Below, in pieces: positions 8,646-17,212 of a DNA stretch of 64,000 nt; position 1 is the first letter of the stretch; each line of letters begins with the position of its first letter. Source of the stretch: Bryobacter aggregatus MPL3 (GTDB taxonomy: Bacteria > Acidobacteriota > Terriglobia > Bryobacterales > Bryobacteraceae); NCBI RefSeq assembly GCF_000702445.1, contig NZ_JNIF01000003.1, positions 3,720,001 through 3,784,000 on the forward strand, read 5' to 3'. The notes under the pieces were generated by a model, which made no database searches, had not been told where the DNA came from, and was given only the letters and a program-made list of their open reading frames with translations. The position numbers were made by a program, and so were the translations under genes.

Positions 8646-9697
8646 CGGAATCGTACCTCGGACAGTTGGAACCGGCGGGCGGCTCCAGCCGGAACCGTCA
8701 GTCCCACGCGCTGCCAACCGGGCGCCGCGGATGCAATCTGCCAGGCCAGGCCCTGCGTGTCGCCCGTCCAGAGCGAAGACACAGCGCCTTGCCGGAGTTC
8801 GCGAGTAAAGATGCTGGCTACTTCCACAGGATTCTGATGAGGACCGAGTTCTACCTCCAGTGTTCCCGGCCGCCATTGCGTTGTGACAGAAGGATGCTTG
8901 GCCAGTCGCCAATCAAACGCAAGCGAAGTCGGTTGTTGCTCAAAGCGGACATTGAATCGTCCCTCTTGTTGGAACTCCGGATGCAGCCGGCTGAAGAGCG
9001 CCGCCGCCTGTTCGTATTGGCCGGATAGCAGAAGGCGGTCGGCCAGATCCAGCCGGTAGCGATCCACCGGATCTCCGCGGCGAAACTTCTGCTCATACGC
9101 CAGTGCTTCCGCCAAGCGATTCTGGCCGATCAAGTAGCGGAGGAAATCAGGCCGTACCCGAACCACTTTCTCCGCCTCGCTGAGTTCTCCCAGTTGCCGG
9201 TACACCCCATCGGCATCCCGCGGGCAATAGGCCAGGGCGAGAGAGGCATAGTGCTGAATGCCTTGGGGATCCCCCCGGCGCGCCGCTTGGTTGAGTGCGG
9301 CCATATAAGTCTGAAATGAATGGTGCGTGTGCAAGGCCTGCTGGAGATAGAGGTTGGATGCCTGTTGGTCTCCTGCAAACTCTGCGTGCAGCGACAGGCG
9401 GAGCAACGCGCTTAGATTTCGCGGGTCCTCCCGCAGGGCTTCGGTCAAGTAGAACTGCTCCCGTTCCGGGTCGCGATCGGCCAGCAAGAGCAACTCCCGG
9501 CTTGTCCGCATGGAAAACAGGCGGGAGACCTGAATCGATTCCTCTAGCGATGCTTGTGTGGGGAAGTGCGAACCCAGCCATCGGGCCCAGGCGGCGCCTG
9601 CGGAACTCAAAGCTCCCGGTAAGCAAAGGAGCCAGAGACAGAGAACTGGGAGGCGTGTGAGCCTCGACACACCCCACTGATCGTCGCTGCCGCGCAT
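8642..9697 (-). CDS. TPR-containing membrane-anchored protein of the polysaccharide operon
   Basis: A 351-residue protein with a hydrophobic N-terminal signal or anchor (LPVLCLWLLCLPGALSSAG, residues 17-35). Degenerate TPR helices between about residues 70 and 245 include YLTEALREDPRNLSALLRL and GQYEQAAALFSRLHPEF. A C-terminal beta-rich domain (about 250-351) may be a carbohydrate-binding-like sandwich. TPR proteins next to Wzy-type ligases are common and probably assist polysaccharide assembly; that role is inference. It is the first gene of a minus-strand operon and diverges from the FecR gene at 9754. Confidence 0.65.
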   Translation of the reverse strand: MRGSDDQWGVSRLTRLPVLCLWLLCLPGALSSAGAAWARWLGSHFPTQASLEESIQVSRLFSMRTSRELLLLADRDPEREQFYLTEALREDPRNLSALLRLSLHAEFAGDQQASNLYLQQALHTHHSFQTYMAALNQAARRGDPQGIQHYASLALAYCPRDADGVYRQLGELSEAEKVVRVRPDFLRYLIGQNRLAEALAYEQKFRRGDPVDRYRLDLADRLLLSGQYEQAAALFSRLHPEFQQEGRFNVRFEQQPTSLAFDWRLAKHPSVTTQWRPGTLEVELGPHQNPVEVASIFTRELRQGAVSSLWTGDTQGLAWQIASAAPGWQRVGLTVPAGAARRFQLSEVRFR

Positions 9698-9753
9698 TCT
9701 GGATAGAGGGCAAGAAGGATTTCTTTTTTCTCAATATCGCTCTCTTTGTACCG

Positions 9754-10797
9754 ATGAGACCACCAGGACGAATCACCGTGCGAATCTATTTTCTTCACAC
9801 CCTCTCCAGAGTCGCCGCCTTTGGCGCGACGGCAATTTTGTTGCTTGCAGACTCTTCTCTATCCTCGACACAGAAGCCCGCAGTGGCGTGGTCGCCGGGT
9901 ACCCTTCGAATCAACGGCGCCGATCACAGTGGCTCTGGGAACGTTTTGCCTGGCGGTCGGATTGAGATGCTCCGCTCGTCGGGACAGCTCTACCTCGCCG
10001 ATGGGACACGGATGCGTCTTGCCGCTAGCACCCGCATGACCTTGGACGAGCGGGCTCTCCGTCTGGAGAGTGGAGTCGCGCGGGTGGATGCCGTCGCCTC
10101 GTCGCGCCACGAATTAGAAATCGCCGCAGGAGACCTGCATGTTCTGGCGACTGGGGGCACGGTCAATCGTCCGGATGCGGACCGGCTGATTGTCACGGCG
10201 GCCTCGAATCCGACGGAAGTGCGCCGCAGCAACGGCTTGCTGATTGCTCGGGTACGTCCCGGAGAGACGCTGTCTTTCTCAACGGGTCATTCGCCGGAAA
10301 CGCGCCTTACGGGACGGCTGGTGAGCTCCCATGGCCGCTATACTCTGACGGACGAAGTGACCCATGTCCAGACGGAACTGCAGGGAGCCCGGCTGCCGAA
10401 CTTCGCGGGGCAGCGGATCGAGGTTCGTGGGGATTTTGTGAACGCTGGCCGGACGCTGGCAGTAAAAGAATATGCGATGTTGCAATCGAAGAGCGGCGCC
10501 AGTGCGGCGGGAGAGACTCCGGCTCCGACTCCTACTCCTGAAGCAGAGGAGTCGAAGTTCTGCCGGGAGAAATCCAAAGCCGAGTTGGAGAAGGATCAGA
10601 AGTTGAAGAAGCGCTGTGCTGCGGTGTTGGCCGGTGGCGCGGGGGCGGCTGCGGCGGCTGGTGCGGTGACGGCTGGTGCCGCTGGGCTCTCCACTGCCAT
10701 GATTGCCGGCGTTGTGGTTGCAACGGTTGCTGGTGTTGCCACTAGCGTTGCTGTTGTGTCGAGCGGCGATGGTACAGGCTCTGCGATCAGTCAGTAG
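9754..10797 (+). CDS. FecR-domain secreted protein
   Basis: A 347-residue exported protein. After an N-terminal hydrophobic segment comes a FecR-like beta domain (about residues 45-185) with SSGQLYLADGTRMRLA, RLESGVARVDA and IAAGDLHVLATGG. A variable region and a PTPTPEAEE linker follow. The C-terminus (about 290-345) is a very Ala/Gly/Val-rich hydrophobic stretch (GGAGAAAAAGAVTAGAAG), probably a glycine-zipper or membrane segment. FecR-domain proteins in Acidobacteriota often sit by polysaccharide genes, as here. It is transcribed away from the TPR/ligase operon, and its stop overlaps the end of ogt by 11 bases. Confidence 0.75.
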   Translation: MRPPGRITVRIYFLHTLSRVAAFGATAILLLADSSLSSTQKPAVAWSPGTLRINGADHSGSGNVLPGGRIEMLRSSGQLYLADGTRMRLAASTRMTLDERALRLESGVARVDAVASSRHELEIAAGDLHVLATGGTVNRPDADRLIVTAASNPTEVRRSNGLLIARVRPGETLSFSTGHSPETRLTGRLVSSHGRYTLTDEVTHVQTELQGARLPNFAGQRIEVRGDFVNAGRTLAVKEYAMLQSKSGASAAGETPAPTPTPEAEESKFCREKSKAELEKDQKLKKRCAAVLAGGAGAAAAAGAVTAGAAGLSTAMIAGVVVATVAGVATSVAVVSSGDGTGSAISQ

Positions 10798-11305
10798 CGG
10801 CTGGCCAAAGGCTGGCCTGCCGGTCACTCTTGACAGGGATGCCTTCATGCCGCAGGAGGAATTCCTTCCGCGGCAGGCCTCCTCCATAACCGGTCAGGTC
10901 TCCATTGGCGCCGATGACGCGATGGCAAGGAATAATGAGACTGATCGGGTTGCGGCCATTGGCTAATCCGACTGCGCGTACCGCCTTCGGGTTCCCGATC
11001 CGTTGGGCCAACTCCATATAAGAGATCGTTTGGCCAAATGGAATCCGGAGCAACTCTTCCCAGACACGCCGTTGGAAGTCTGTCCCAGCCGGCCGGAGCG
11101 GTAGATCGAAGCTCTTTCTCCAGCCACCCAGATACTCCTGCACCTGCCGTTCTGCATCGAGAAGAATGGCAACCGGCTCTTCGCTTGCGCCGCTCCGGTC
11201 GACAGGATGACGTTCTTCTTCAAAAGCGAACCCAATCAGCGATTCGCCGTCTGTGCTTAAGGTGATTCGGCCAAGCGGCGAATCGAAATGACGTACGTAG
11301 ATCAT
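10787..11305 (-). CDS. ogt: Methylated-DNA--protein-cysteine methyltransferase
   Basis: A 172-residue suicide alkyltransferase that removes methyl groups from O6-methylguanine. The active-site motif IIPCHRVIG (cysteine acceptor) is present, as are the helix-turn-helix region RIPFGQTISYMELAQRIGNP with the AVRAVGLANGRNP segment, and the closing YGGGLPRKEFLLRHEG. The start at 11305 (MIYVRHFDSPLG) overlaps the alkA stop as ATGA, so the two repair genes are translationally coupled. No Ada N-terminal zinc domain is fused to it, so it is Ogt-like and not Ada. Confidence 0.93.
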   Translation of the reverse strand: MIYVRHFDSPLGRITLSTDGESLIGFAFEEERHPVDRSGASEEPVAILLDAERQVQEYLGGWRKSFDLPLRPAGTDFQRRVWEELLRIPFGQTISYMELAQRIGNPKAVRAVGLANGRNPISLIIPCHRVIGANGDLTGYGGGLPRKEFLLRHEGIPVKSDRQASLWPAATD

Positions 11306-12159
11306 GGTTTCTCTCCCAGGGACCGCCACAAGAGGATGACCGCATATGCCCTCCAGGGGCGCCAGGCTAAGCTTTGCAACTCGGCCGCTTTGGCTGCCTT
11401 TGCCGGGCCAATCCCATGCAGTCCGAGTGCTTTATGAATTCCGAGGTCGGCGGCGGGGAAGGCGTCCGGCTCGGAATGAGCCCGCATCCGGATATAGTGT
11501 TCGGTCCACGGCCCGATCCCGGGAAGATCGAGCAGATTGCCGTTTCGGTCCTGGCTCCACCAGACCGCGAAGGAATGGAGGGTTTCAGCCCGCTTCCGCG
11601 TGAGTCCCAGACCGGCTAATTCTTCTACTGGCGCAGCGGCAAGCGTTGCGGCTTGAGGAAATAAGGTTGTGACTTCGGGGAACGGCGAGTCGAGCGGGGT
11701 TCCATACTTTCTGGCCACCCGGCCAGCAAGAGTGTGGGCGGCCTTCACGGTGACTTGCTGCCCGAGGATTGCGCGAACCCCCATCTCGAAACCATCCCAG
11801 GCCCCCGGGAGTCTTACACCCGGCCACCGTTCTGCAAGCGGGCCAAGAACCGGATCGCGGGCAAAGCAACGCAGCCGCTCTATCGCGCACGAGTCCAGAT
11901 CGAAGACTCGCCGGGCAGTTTGCACGATGGACTCCGTTGTGTCGAGAAACTCTGCCGGACCCTGCACCTGCAGTTGCAGGCTTGTGGCCGTCCAATGGGT
12001 GCTCAACGTTCCCGCGCTCCCGGCACTCCGCAAGCTCCGCCGCAACTCTCCGTTCACGACCGCTTCCACACCGGGAATCGCCCTCGGGCCAAAGAAGCCG
12101 AGGAGGCCAATCCAGTCCAGGGGAGGCTGGAAGCTGAGGGTCTCCACCCGAATCATCAT
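11302..12159 (-). CDS. alkA: DNA-3-methyladenine glycosylase II (AlkA-like)
   Basis: A 285-residue base-excision glycosylase. The N-terminal AlkA_N-like fold (about residues 1-115) starts VETLSFQPPLDW. The HhH-GPD domain follows, with ILGQQVTVKAAHTLAGR (about 132), the helix-hairpin-helix LPGIGPWTEHYIRMRA (about 214) and the catalytic aspartate in FPAADLGIHKAL (about 238). This is the usual AlkA length without an Ada fusion. The downstream ogt gene overlaps by four bases, giving a compact alkylation-repair operon. The first two codons are both ATG, so the start is uncertain by one residue. Confidence 0.92.
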   Translation of the reverse strand: MMIRVETLSFQPPLDWIGLLGFFGPRAIPGVEAVVNGELRRSLRSAGSAGTLSTHWTATSLQLQVQGPAEFLDTTESIVQTARRVFDLDSCAIERLRCFARDPVLGPLAERWPGVRLPGAWDGFEMGVRAILGQQVTVKAAHTLAGRVARKYGTPLDSPFPEVTTLFPQAATLAAAPVEELAGLGLTRKRAETLHSFAVWWSQDRNGNLLDLPGIGPWTEHYIRMRAHSEPDAFPAADLGIHKALGLHGIGPAKAAKAAELQSLAWRPWRAYAVILLWRSLGEKP

Positions 12160-12344
12160 AAGAAGCTATAATACAGTCATGAGCAGGCATTGCTCACAGT
12201 CCTCCGTCAGGCTTTAGCTTTATCGAGTCTGGCCCCTGATACCCAAAAGCGGCGTTCCGTCCTGGCCCCTGTTTGCCCAGTACTGGCGTCTACCTCGATC
12301 CGGAAAAGGATCGGAGTACCATCGCAAGGAGTGATTTTCGAATC

Positions 12345-12866
12345 ATGAGTTTTGGAACACCGAGCTGTATGCTCGCAATCGTTGGCATTATGGCAGGTCC
12401 ATTTGTCGCCAGTTCACCGGCACCCTCCAGCAACGAGGCAGCTCTAAAGACCGATCCCCGGCAAGTTCGTCTGGAAAGGTTCTTCGAAGAAAAACAGTGT
12501 CCGGTAAAGAAGTTAGCCCAAGAGTTCGTCTCCGCGGCCGATCGTCACAATCTCGACTGGCGGCTCCTCCCCAGCCTGGCTTTCATCGAAAGCGGCGGCG
12601 GGAAAGCCTACCACAACAACAATATTTTCGGGTGGAATAACGGAGACCACAAGTTCAAGAGTGTCCGCGAAAGCATCCACACCGTAGCAGAACGCCTCGC
12701 CAACTCCCACCACTACCGCAACAAATCCCTCGACAAAATCCTCGTTACCTACAATCCCGTCCCCGGATACCGGGATCGGGTGAAGGACGTTATGGATGGT
12801 CTCGGTCCTGCAAAGGCAACCCGGCCGATTCAGGTTGCCGCACAACGCAACTACTACCGCAACTAG
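12345..12866 (+). CDS. Exported glucosaminidase-like peptidoglycan hydrolase
   Basis: A 173-residue protein starting MSFGTPSCMLAIVGIMAG, with a hydrophobic export signal. A lysozyme-like glucosaminidase domain (about residues 60-155) carries the family pattern: LPSLAFIESGGGK with the catalytic-type glutamate, then NNNIFGWNNG, a KFKSVRESIHTVAERL helix, YRNKSLDKILVTYNP and Y-RDRVKDVM. It should cleave peptidoglycan glycan strands in the periplasm. The frame is open from 12273, but I chose 12345 because an AAGGAG sequence lies about 13 bases upstream and the signal peptide begins there. Its end overlaps the convergent neighbour by four bases. Confidence 0.75.
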   Translation: MSFGTPSCMLAIVGIMAGPFVASSPAPSSNEAALKTDPRQVRLERFFEEKQCPVKKLAQEFVSAADRHNLDWRLLPSLAFIESGGGKAYHNNNIFGWNNGDHKFKSVRESIHTVAERLANSHHYRNKSLDKILVTYNPVPGYRDRVKDVMDGLGPAKATRPIQVAAQRNYYRN

Positions 12867-13648
12867 CGCTTGGGCGGAGCCGGTTTTGGTGTTTGACTGG
12901 GTTGCTCTACTGCATCCCCGAACTTAATATCCGATTCCGCCCCAAATCGCTTGTAGTCCTGATATTTGATCGTCAGCTTAATTGGCACCGGACCCGTATC
13001 AAACATGAGGGTGTCGGTGGAAACCGTATAGGTGGGGAACCAGTACTTGCCGTCTACCTGCTCCCGGTAGGTCTCAAATTTCGGGTACTGAGACGTCGAA
13101 TGACGCTTTTTCCCCATCGGACGGCCGTAAGTCTTCACGATCTGTAACTCCTGGTCATCCACCCAAACGGTTCCGGAAAAGTAGCGCTTTCCGGAATCGA
13201 TTGACTTCGGACGGATTGCAAATACGTAGCAAGGAACCTCATCCACCAGCTCGTGCCCGAGATAGCGGACATAGTACGAGTCCAATTCCTCTGAGGTCAG
13301 AACAAAGGGCAGAGTGTCCCTCATATCCTGCAGATCTTCGGGTTCGAGGAGGAGATTCTGCAAACTCTGTGGCGGCGAGTAGACGATCTTCTCAAAACGT
13401 TTGCCGTCAGAGAAGCCCCAATCGCTGGTCATTTCATACTTGCCGATGACGCGCGTCCGTCCGGCGTCGAACTCATTCATCTTCGTAACCTGGCGATAGA
13501 CATAGTTCTGCCGGGCGCGGGAGAACTCGCTTTCCTTCTGTGCGAACTTCTTGATGATCAGTTCGATCTCCCCAGGACTCGGATCCTTGAGATTCACGGC
13601 AGCCTCGAGGCCAAGCGTGAGGAATAAGACAGCGGCAAGAGCTTTCAT
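12863..13648 (-). CDS. Exported LolA-like / outer-membrane lipoprotein-sorting-like protein
   Basis: A 261-residue exported protein with signal peptide MKALAAVLFLTLGLEAA. The mature part is beta-rich with the look of the LolA/DUF1571-type half-barrel: YVYRQVTKMNEFD, VIGKYEMTSDWGFSDGKR, PCYVFAIRPKSIDSGKRYF and GTVWVDDQELQIVKTYGRP. Its role is unknown; related proteins bind lipid or lipoprotein in the periplasm. The C-terminus is Pro-rich. It follows the acyl-CoA dehydrogenase gene by four bases on the same strand, although no functional link is evident. Confidence 0.6.
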   Translation of the reverse strand: MKALAAVLFLTLGLEAAVNLKDPSPGEIELIIKKFAQKESEFSRARQNYVYRQVTKMNEFDAGRTRVIGKYEMTSDWGFSDGKRFEKIVYSPPQSLQNLLLEPEDLQDMRDTLPFVLTSEELDSYYVRYLGHELVDEVPCYVFAIRPKSIDSGKRYFSGTVWVDDQELQIVKTYGRPMGKKRHSTSQYPKFETYREQVDGKYWFPTYTVSTDTLMFDTGPVPIKLTIKYQDYKRFGAESDIKFGDAVEQPSQTPKPAPPKR

Positions 13649-13652
13649 TCTT

Positions 13653-14795
13653 CTACCTCAAAAGATGTTTTGCGATGACAACGCGTTGCATATTGCTCGT
13701 GCCTTCATAGATTCGGCCGATTTTTGCATCGCGGTAGAGCTTTTCGACGGGATACTCCCTGGTAAACCCAACACCGCCGAAGACTTCGACGGCGCGGCTG
13801 GCGACATTCTCAGCAATGGTGGAGGCATAATACTTCGCCATGGCGGCTTCGGCGACAAAGTCCTTGCCGGCGTCGCGGAGCCGTGCGGCGTTATAGACCA
13901 GTAAGCGAGCCGCTTCCACTTCGACGGCGCTTTCCGCAAGGGAGAACTGGATGCCCTGGAATTCGCCGATGGTTTTGCCAAACTGCTTGCGTTGTTTGGC
14001 ATAGCCAATCGCGTGCTGCAAGGCGCCGTGGGCTAAACCAAGCATCTGAGCCCCAATGCCGATGCGGCCTTCATTCAGGGTCTCGATGGCGACCTTATAC
14101 CCTTTTCCCACCTCGCCGAGCACGGCATCTTGCTGGACCCGCACGCTACTGAGTGTGACTTCGCAAGTGGAGGAGGCTCGAATGCCGAGTTTGTCCTCCT
14201 TCTTTCCGATGCCGAGTCCGGTGGCCTCGCGTTCGACGAGGAAGCAAGTAATGCCTTTGTAGCCGAGTGTGGGATCGACGGTGGCGAAAACCAGGAACAA
14301 GCCAGCTTCGGCCGCATTCGTGATCCACAGCTTCTGACCCTCAAGGATCCAGTCGCTTCCTGCCTGGCGCGCCGCACAGGTGAGCGCAAAGGCATCGCTG
14401 CCCGCTCCCGCTTCGCTGAGCGCGTAGCTGCCCACGGTGTCGGTGGCAAGCCGGGTGAGGTATTTCCTCTTTTGCTCTTCGGTACCCCAACGGTTGATGG
14501 CATTGTTGACCAAGGTGTTCTGGACATCGACGCAAACGCTCACCGCCGGATCCACCGCGGCAAGTTCTTCGATGACGAGGATGCTCTGGAAGAAGCTCCC
14601 GCCTTGTCCGCCATATTCTTCTGGAACCTCGACGCCCATCAGCCCCTGGGAGAAGAGCGTTTTCAGGAGAGTGGAGTCGAGTTTTGCATATTCGTCCATG
14701 TGTCGGACGAGCGGGGCGATTTCCTTGCGGGCGAGCTTGCGCACCACATCGCGAAACATCAATTCTTCTTCGCTCAGTTCGGTGAGAGGCTGCAT
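13653..14795 (-). CDS. Acyl-CoA dehydrogenase
   Basis: A 380-residue flavoenzyme of standard length that introduces the alpha-beta double bond into acyl-CoA thioesters. Signatures: the FAD/substrate segment YALSEAGAGSD (about residue 125), the WITNAAEAGLFLVFA strand, TLNEGRIGIGAQMLG, RKQFGKTIGEFQGIQF, and the C-terminal RIYEGTSNMQRVVIAKHLL, whose glutamate is the catalytic base in short- and branched-chain enzymes. Chain-length specificity is not deducible with certainty; the sequence resembles short/branched-chain enzymes. Confidence 0.93.
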   Translation of the reverse strand: MQPLTELSEEELMFRDVVRKLARKEIAPLVRHMDEYAKLDSTLLKTLFSQGLMGVEVPEEYGGQGGSFFQSILVIEELAAVDPAVSVCVDVQNTLVNNAINRWGTEEQKRKYLTRLATDTVGSYALSEAGAGSDAFALTCAARQAGSDWILEGQKLWITNAAEAGLFLVFATVDPTLGYKGITCFLVEREATGLGIGKKEDKLGIRASSTCEVTLSSVRVQQDAVLGEVGKGYKVAIETLNEGRIGIGAQMLGLAHGALQHAIGYAKQRKQFGKTIGEFQGIQFSLAESAVEVEAARLLVYNAARLRDAGKDFVAEAAMAKYYASTIAENVASRAVEVFGGVGFTREYPVEKLYRDAKIGRIYEGTSNMQRVVIAKHLLR

Positions 14796-14856
14796 CCCTG
14801 TGGCTATTCTACGCCCGATCGCAATGCGTAGGGAGAGCTGTTCGCAAATGTGCCCG

Positions 14857-14875
14857 CTGTCCCAGAATCGGACAG
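14857..14875 (+). promoter_or_regulatory. Inverted repeat, candidate upstream activator site for the NtrC-type regulator
   Basis: A perfect 6-base inverted repeat, CTGTCC-N7-GGACAG, lies about 80-100 bases upstream of a sigma-54-like promoter. That is the normal distance for an enhancer bound by an NtrC-family activator, and such an activator is encoded in this operon (20338-21717). Binding is inference. Confidence 0.45.
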
Positions 14876-14940
14876 TGCGCAGTGCGGCGTGGCGTAGAAC
14901 GATGACGTTTATGTCTATGAATTAGAAAGGTTTAAGCGTT

Positions 14941-14967
14941 TGGCGATGGTGTGGCGTTGGACGTGCA
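14941..14967 (+). promoter_or_regulatory. Candidate sigma-54 promoter(s) of the ABC efflux operon
   Basis: Two overlapping matches to the sigma-54 pattern GG-N10-GC occur. One is TGGCGATGGTGTGGC (14941-14955), the other TGGCGTTGGACGTGCA (14952-14967). The spacing between GG and GC is exactly 10 in both. They would start transcription roughly 10-21 bases before the ATG at 14988. The first leaves the more comfortable leader; the second has the better TGCA element. Confidence 0.45.
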
Positions 14968-14987
14968 TCTGTTAGAGTCAAGAAGCT

Positions 14988-16241
14988 ATGGACATTCAGC
15001 GTGAAGGCGTAGGCCGCAAGAAATTAATTCGAAGGATTGGCCTGATTACAGTAGCCGTTGTGGCATTGGGTGCGACGACGTATGCGCTGAGCCGGTTGAA
15101 GCCTGCCGCGCCGACTGTGGAAGGCGCGACACTCTGGTATGGCAGTGCAAAGCGTGGCTCGATGCTGCGACAGGTGCGCGGGCTGGGGACCTTGGTGCCG
15201 GAAGAGATTCTGCTGGTGCCCGCTGCCAATGAAGGCCGTGTTGACAAGCGGGTGATGCTTCCTGGGACAAAGGTGAGTGCCGGCACAATTATTATCGAAC
15301 TCTCCAATCAGGAGTTGATGACGGCGCTCGATGACGCAAAGTGGGCCGTGAAGGCTGCCGAGGCGGAAATGTTGGACTTGAAAGCCCGCTTGAACCGCGA
15401 AAAGCTGGAGCAGAAGTCCAAGACCGCGCAGACGCAAAGCGAACAGGTGCAAGCGCAATTGCAGTATGACCGAGATGACAAGCTCTTCAAAGAAGGACTG
15501 GCGCCGAATCTGACCTTGATGCTCTCCAAAGCTAAAGCGGAAGAATTAGGGCATCGTCTTCATGTAGAGGAAGAGCGGCTCAGCGGCTATGACGACATCA
15601 TTGCCGCGCAGGTGGAAGCAAAAAAAGTAAATATCGAAAAGCTCCGTGCAGCGTATGACCTCAAGAAGAAACAGGTGGAAGACCTTCATGTGCGCGCCGG
15701 TGTGGATGGAGTTTTGCAGGATTTGCCCGTTCAGGTGGGGCAGCGCGTCACTCTTGGGACGGTGCTTGCGAAAGTGAGCCAGCCCTGGAAGTTGAAAACG
15801 GAATTAAAAATTCCTGAAACACAGATGAATGAGATCCGTATTGGTATGGAAGCCGAAGTGGATACGCGGAACGGAGTCATTAAAGGTCAGGTATCTCGTA
15901 TTGATCCTGCCGCAGTGAACGGAACCGTTACCGTTGACATCCGTCTATTGGGAGACTTGCCGCAAGGAGCCAGACCAGACTTGAGCGTGGACGGAACCAT
16001 CGAGATCGAGAAGTTGACCGATGTTCTCTATGTGGAACGTCCCGTGATTGGTCAGGCGAATGCGACAGTTGGGCTGTTCCGGGTGAATCCGGACGGCAAG
16101 GAAGCCGAGCGGGTCCAAGTGAAATTTGGACGCAGTTCGGTGAACACGATAGAAGTTGTGACCGGGTTGAAGCTAGGCGACAAGGTTGTGCTATCCGACA
16201 TGAGCCAGTGGGACGCGCATAACCGGGTTCGATTGAACTAA
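14988..16241 (+). CDS. Periplasmic adaptor (HlyD/MacA-type membrane fusion protein)
   Basis: A 417-residue membrane fusion protein with an N-terminal anchor helix (LIRRIGLITVAVVALGATTYAL). A first lipoyl/barrel half (VPAANEGRVDKRVMLPGTKVSAG) is followed by a long alpha-helical hairpin (about residues 105-235, rich in Lys/Glu/Ala), the second lipoyl half (GVDGVLQDLPVQVGQRVTLG) and a beta-barrel and membrane-proximal part. Such proteins link an inner-membrane ABC permease to an outer-membrane exit. It is the first gene of an operon with an ABC ATPase, an ADOP permease, a second ATPase and a two-component system. The substrate is not deducible. Confidence 0.85.
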   Translation: MDIQREGVGRKKLIRRIGLITVAVVALGATTYALSRLKPAAPTVEGATLWYGSAKRGSMLRQVRGLGTLVPEEILLVPAANEGRVDKRVMLPGTKVSAGTIIIELSNQELMTALDDAKWAVKAAEAEMLDLKARLNREKLEQKSKTAQTQSEQVQAQLQYDRDDKLFKEGLAPNLTLMLSKAKAEELGHRLHVEEERLSGYDDIIAAQVEAKKVNIEKLRAAYDLKKKQVEDLHVRAGVDGVLQDLPVQVGQRVTLGTVLAKVSQPWKLKTELKIPETQMNEIRIGMEAEVDTRNGVIKGQVSRIDPAAVNGTVTVDIRLLGDLPQGARPDLSVDGTIEIEKLTDVLYVERPVIGQANATVGLFRVNPDGKEAERVQVKFGRSSVNTIEVVTGLKLGDKVVLSDMSQWDAHNRVRLN

Positions 16242-16272
16242 GAGATTTCGAGAGCGAGAGGAAAGATTTCCA

Positions 16273-16995
16273 ATGAGCGATTTGCAGCCAGACCTGTTGA
16301 CCATGGACGGTGTGACAAAGTTGTTTCTTACGGATGAAGTGGAAACACACGCCCTGAGCGGGATCCACTTGAATATCAAAAAAGGCGAGTATGTGTCGAT
16401 CTCCGGCCCTTCGGGCTGCGGCAAGTCGACCTTGCTGGCGATTCTGGGATTGCTAGATTCGCCCTCAAGCGGTACCTACGTGCTGAATGGCCGCCCGGTA
16501 CAGAGCCTAAAGATGAGCGAGCGCGCCCGGATTCGCAATCGCGAGATTGGTTTTATTTTCCAGGCCTTTAATCTCATTGGCGACCTGAACGTCTATGAGA
16601 ATGTGGAACTTCCGTTGACCTATCGCGGGATGTCGGGTACAGAACGCAAGAAGCGTGTCCACGATGCGCTTGAGCGTGTGGGGATGGGCCATCGGGTGAA
16701 GCACTATCCCTCCCAGCTCTCCGGCGGTCAACAGCAGCGTGTCGCGGTTGCCCGTGCCCTGGCCGGAGACCCGGCCATCCTGCTGGCGGACGAACCGACG
16801 GGAAACCTCGATTCGGCAAACGGCGAAGCGGTGATGGACCTGATGCGGGAACTGCATCGCGGTGGCGCGACGATCTGTATCGTGACTCACGACCCTCGCT
16901 ATGCGCGTTATGCCGACCGGACCATCAAGCTGTTTGACGGAAGGATTGTCGAGGAGTCCAGTGAACTGGCGGCTGTTGGGACCGCGCCTGCATGA
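16273..16995 (+). CDS. ABC transporter ATP-binding protein, MacB/LolD type
   Basis: A 240-residue nucleotide-binding subunit. Walker A GPSGCGKST (about residue 43), Q-loop GFIFQAFNLI, signature LSGGQQQRVAVARAL (about 148), Walker [14 protein letters not shown] and H-loop VTHDPRYA are all canonical. The [11 protein letters not shown] form marks the MacB/LolD/FtsE group, which partners four-TM permeases with large periplasmic domains. It lies 31 bases after the adaptor gene, and its stop overlaps the start of a small ORF as ATGA. It is the likely motor for the permease at 17248. Confidence 0.92.
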   Translation: MSDLQPDLLTMDGVTKLFLTDEVETHALSGIHLNIKKGEYVSISGPSGCGKSTLLAILGLLDSPSSGTYVLNGRPVQSLKMSERARIRNREIGFIFQAFNLIGDLNVYENVELPLTYRGMSGTERKKRVHDALERVGMGHRVKHYPSQLSGGQQQRVAVARALAGDPAILLADEPTGNLDSANGEAVMDLMRELHRGGATICIVTHDPRYARYADRTIKLFDGRIVEESSELAAVGTAPA

Positions 16996-17162
16996 AAGAA
17001 CAATTCGATCGATACTTTGAACTCCTCCCTGTTCTCGTAATTGCGTTGTTCGTCCTTTGGGGCGAACAACGGCAGGCGCGGATGATGTTTCCAACTTTCG
17101 ATCGCACGCAACTCGAATGGTCGAGGTATCAGGTTGAGGCTCCCAAGATCATTTTTCGATAA
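16992..17162 (+). CDS. 56-residue single-pass membrane microprotein
   Basis: A small ORF starting MKEQFDRYFELLPVLVIA and ending KIIFR, overlapping the upstream ATPase stop as ATGA, so it is translationally coupled. It has one hydrophobic segment (LPVLVIALFVLWG, about residues 13-25) followed by a basic, Arg/Gln-rich part. I know of no family for it. Its position between the ATPase and the permease suggests a small accessory subunit of the transporter. The coupling and the membrane segment argue that it is real, but conservation has not been tested. Confidence 0.55.
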   Translation: MKEQFDRYFELLPVLVIALFVLWGEQRQARMMFPTFDRTQLEWSRYQVEAPKIIFR

Positions 17163-17212
17163 TTCCTTTTGATCGCTCTCCTTCCACTTTCTCTCTCTCT
17201 TGGAGGTGATTC

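Noticed and set aside
12160-12180. TATAAT-like sequence as a plus-strand promoter
   Set aside because: No acceptable -35 element at 16-18 bases, and it is more than 160 bases from the next plus-strand gene; too weak to report.
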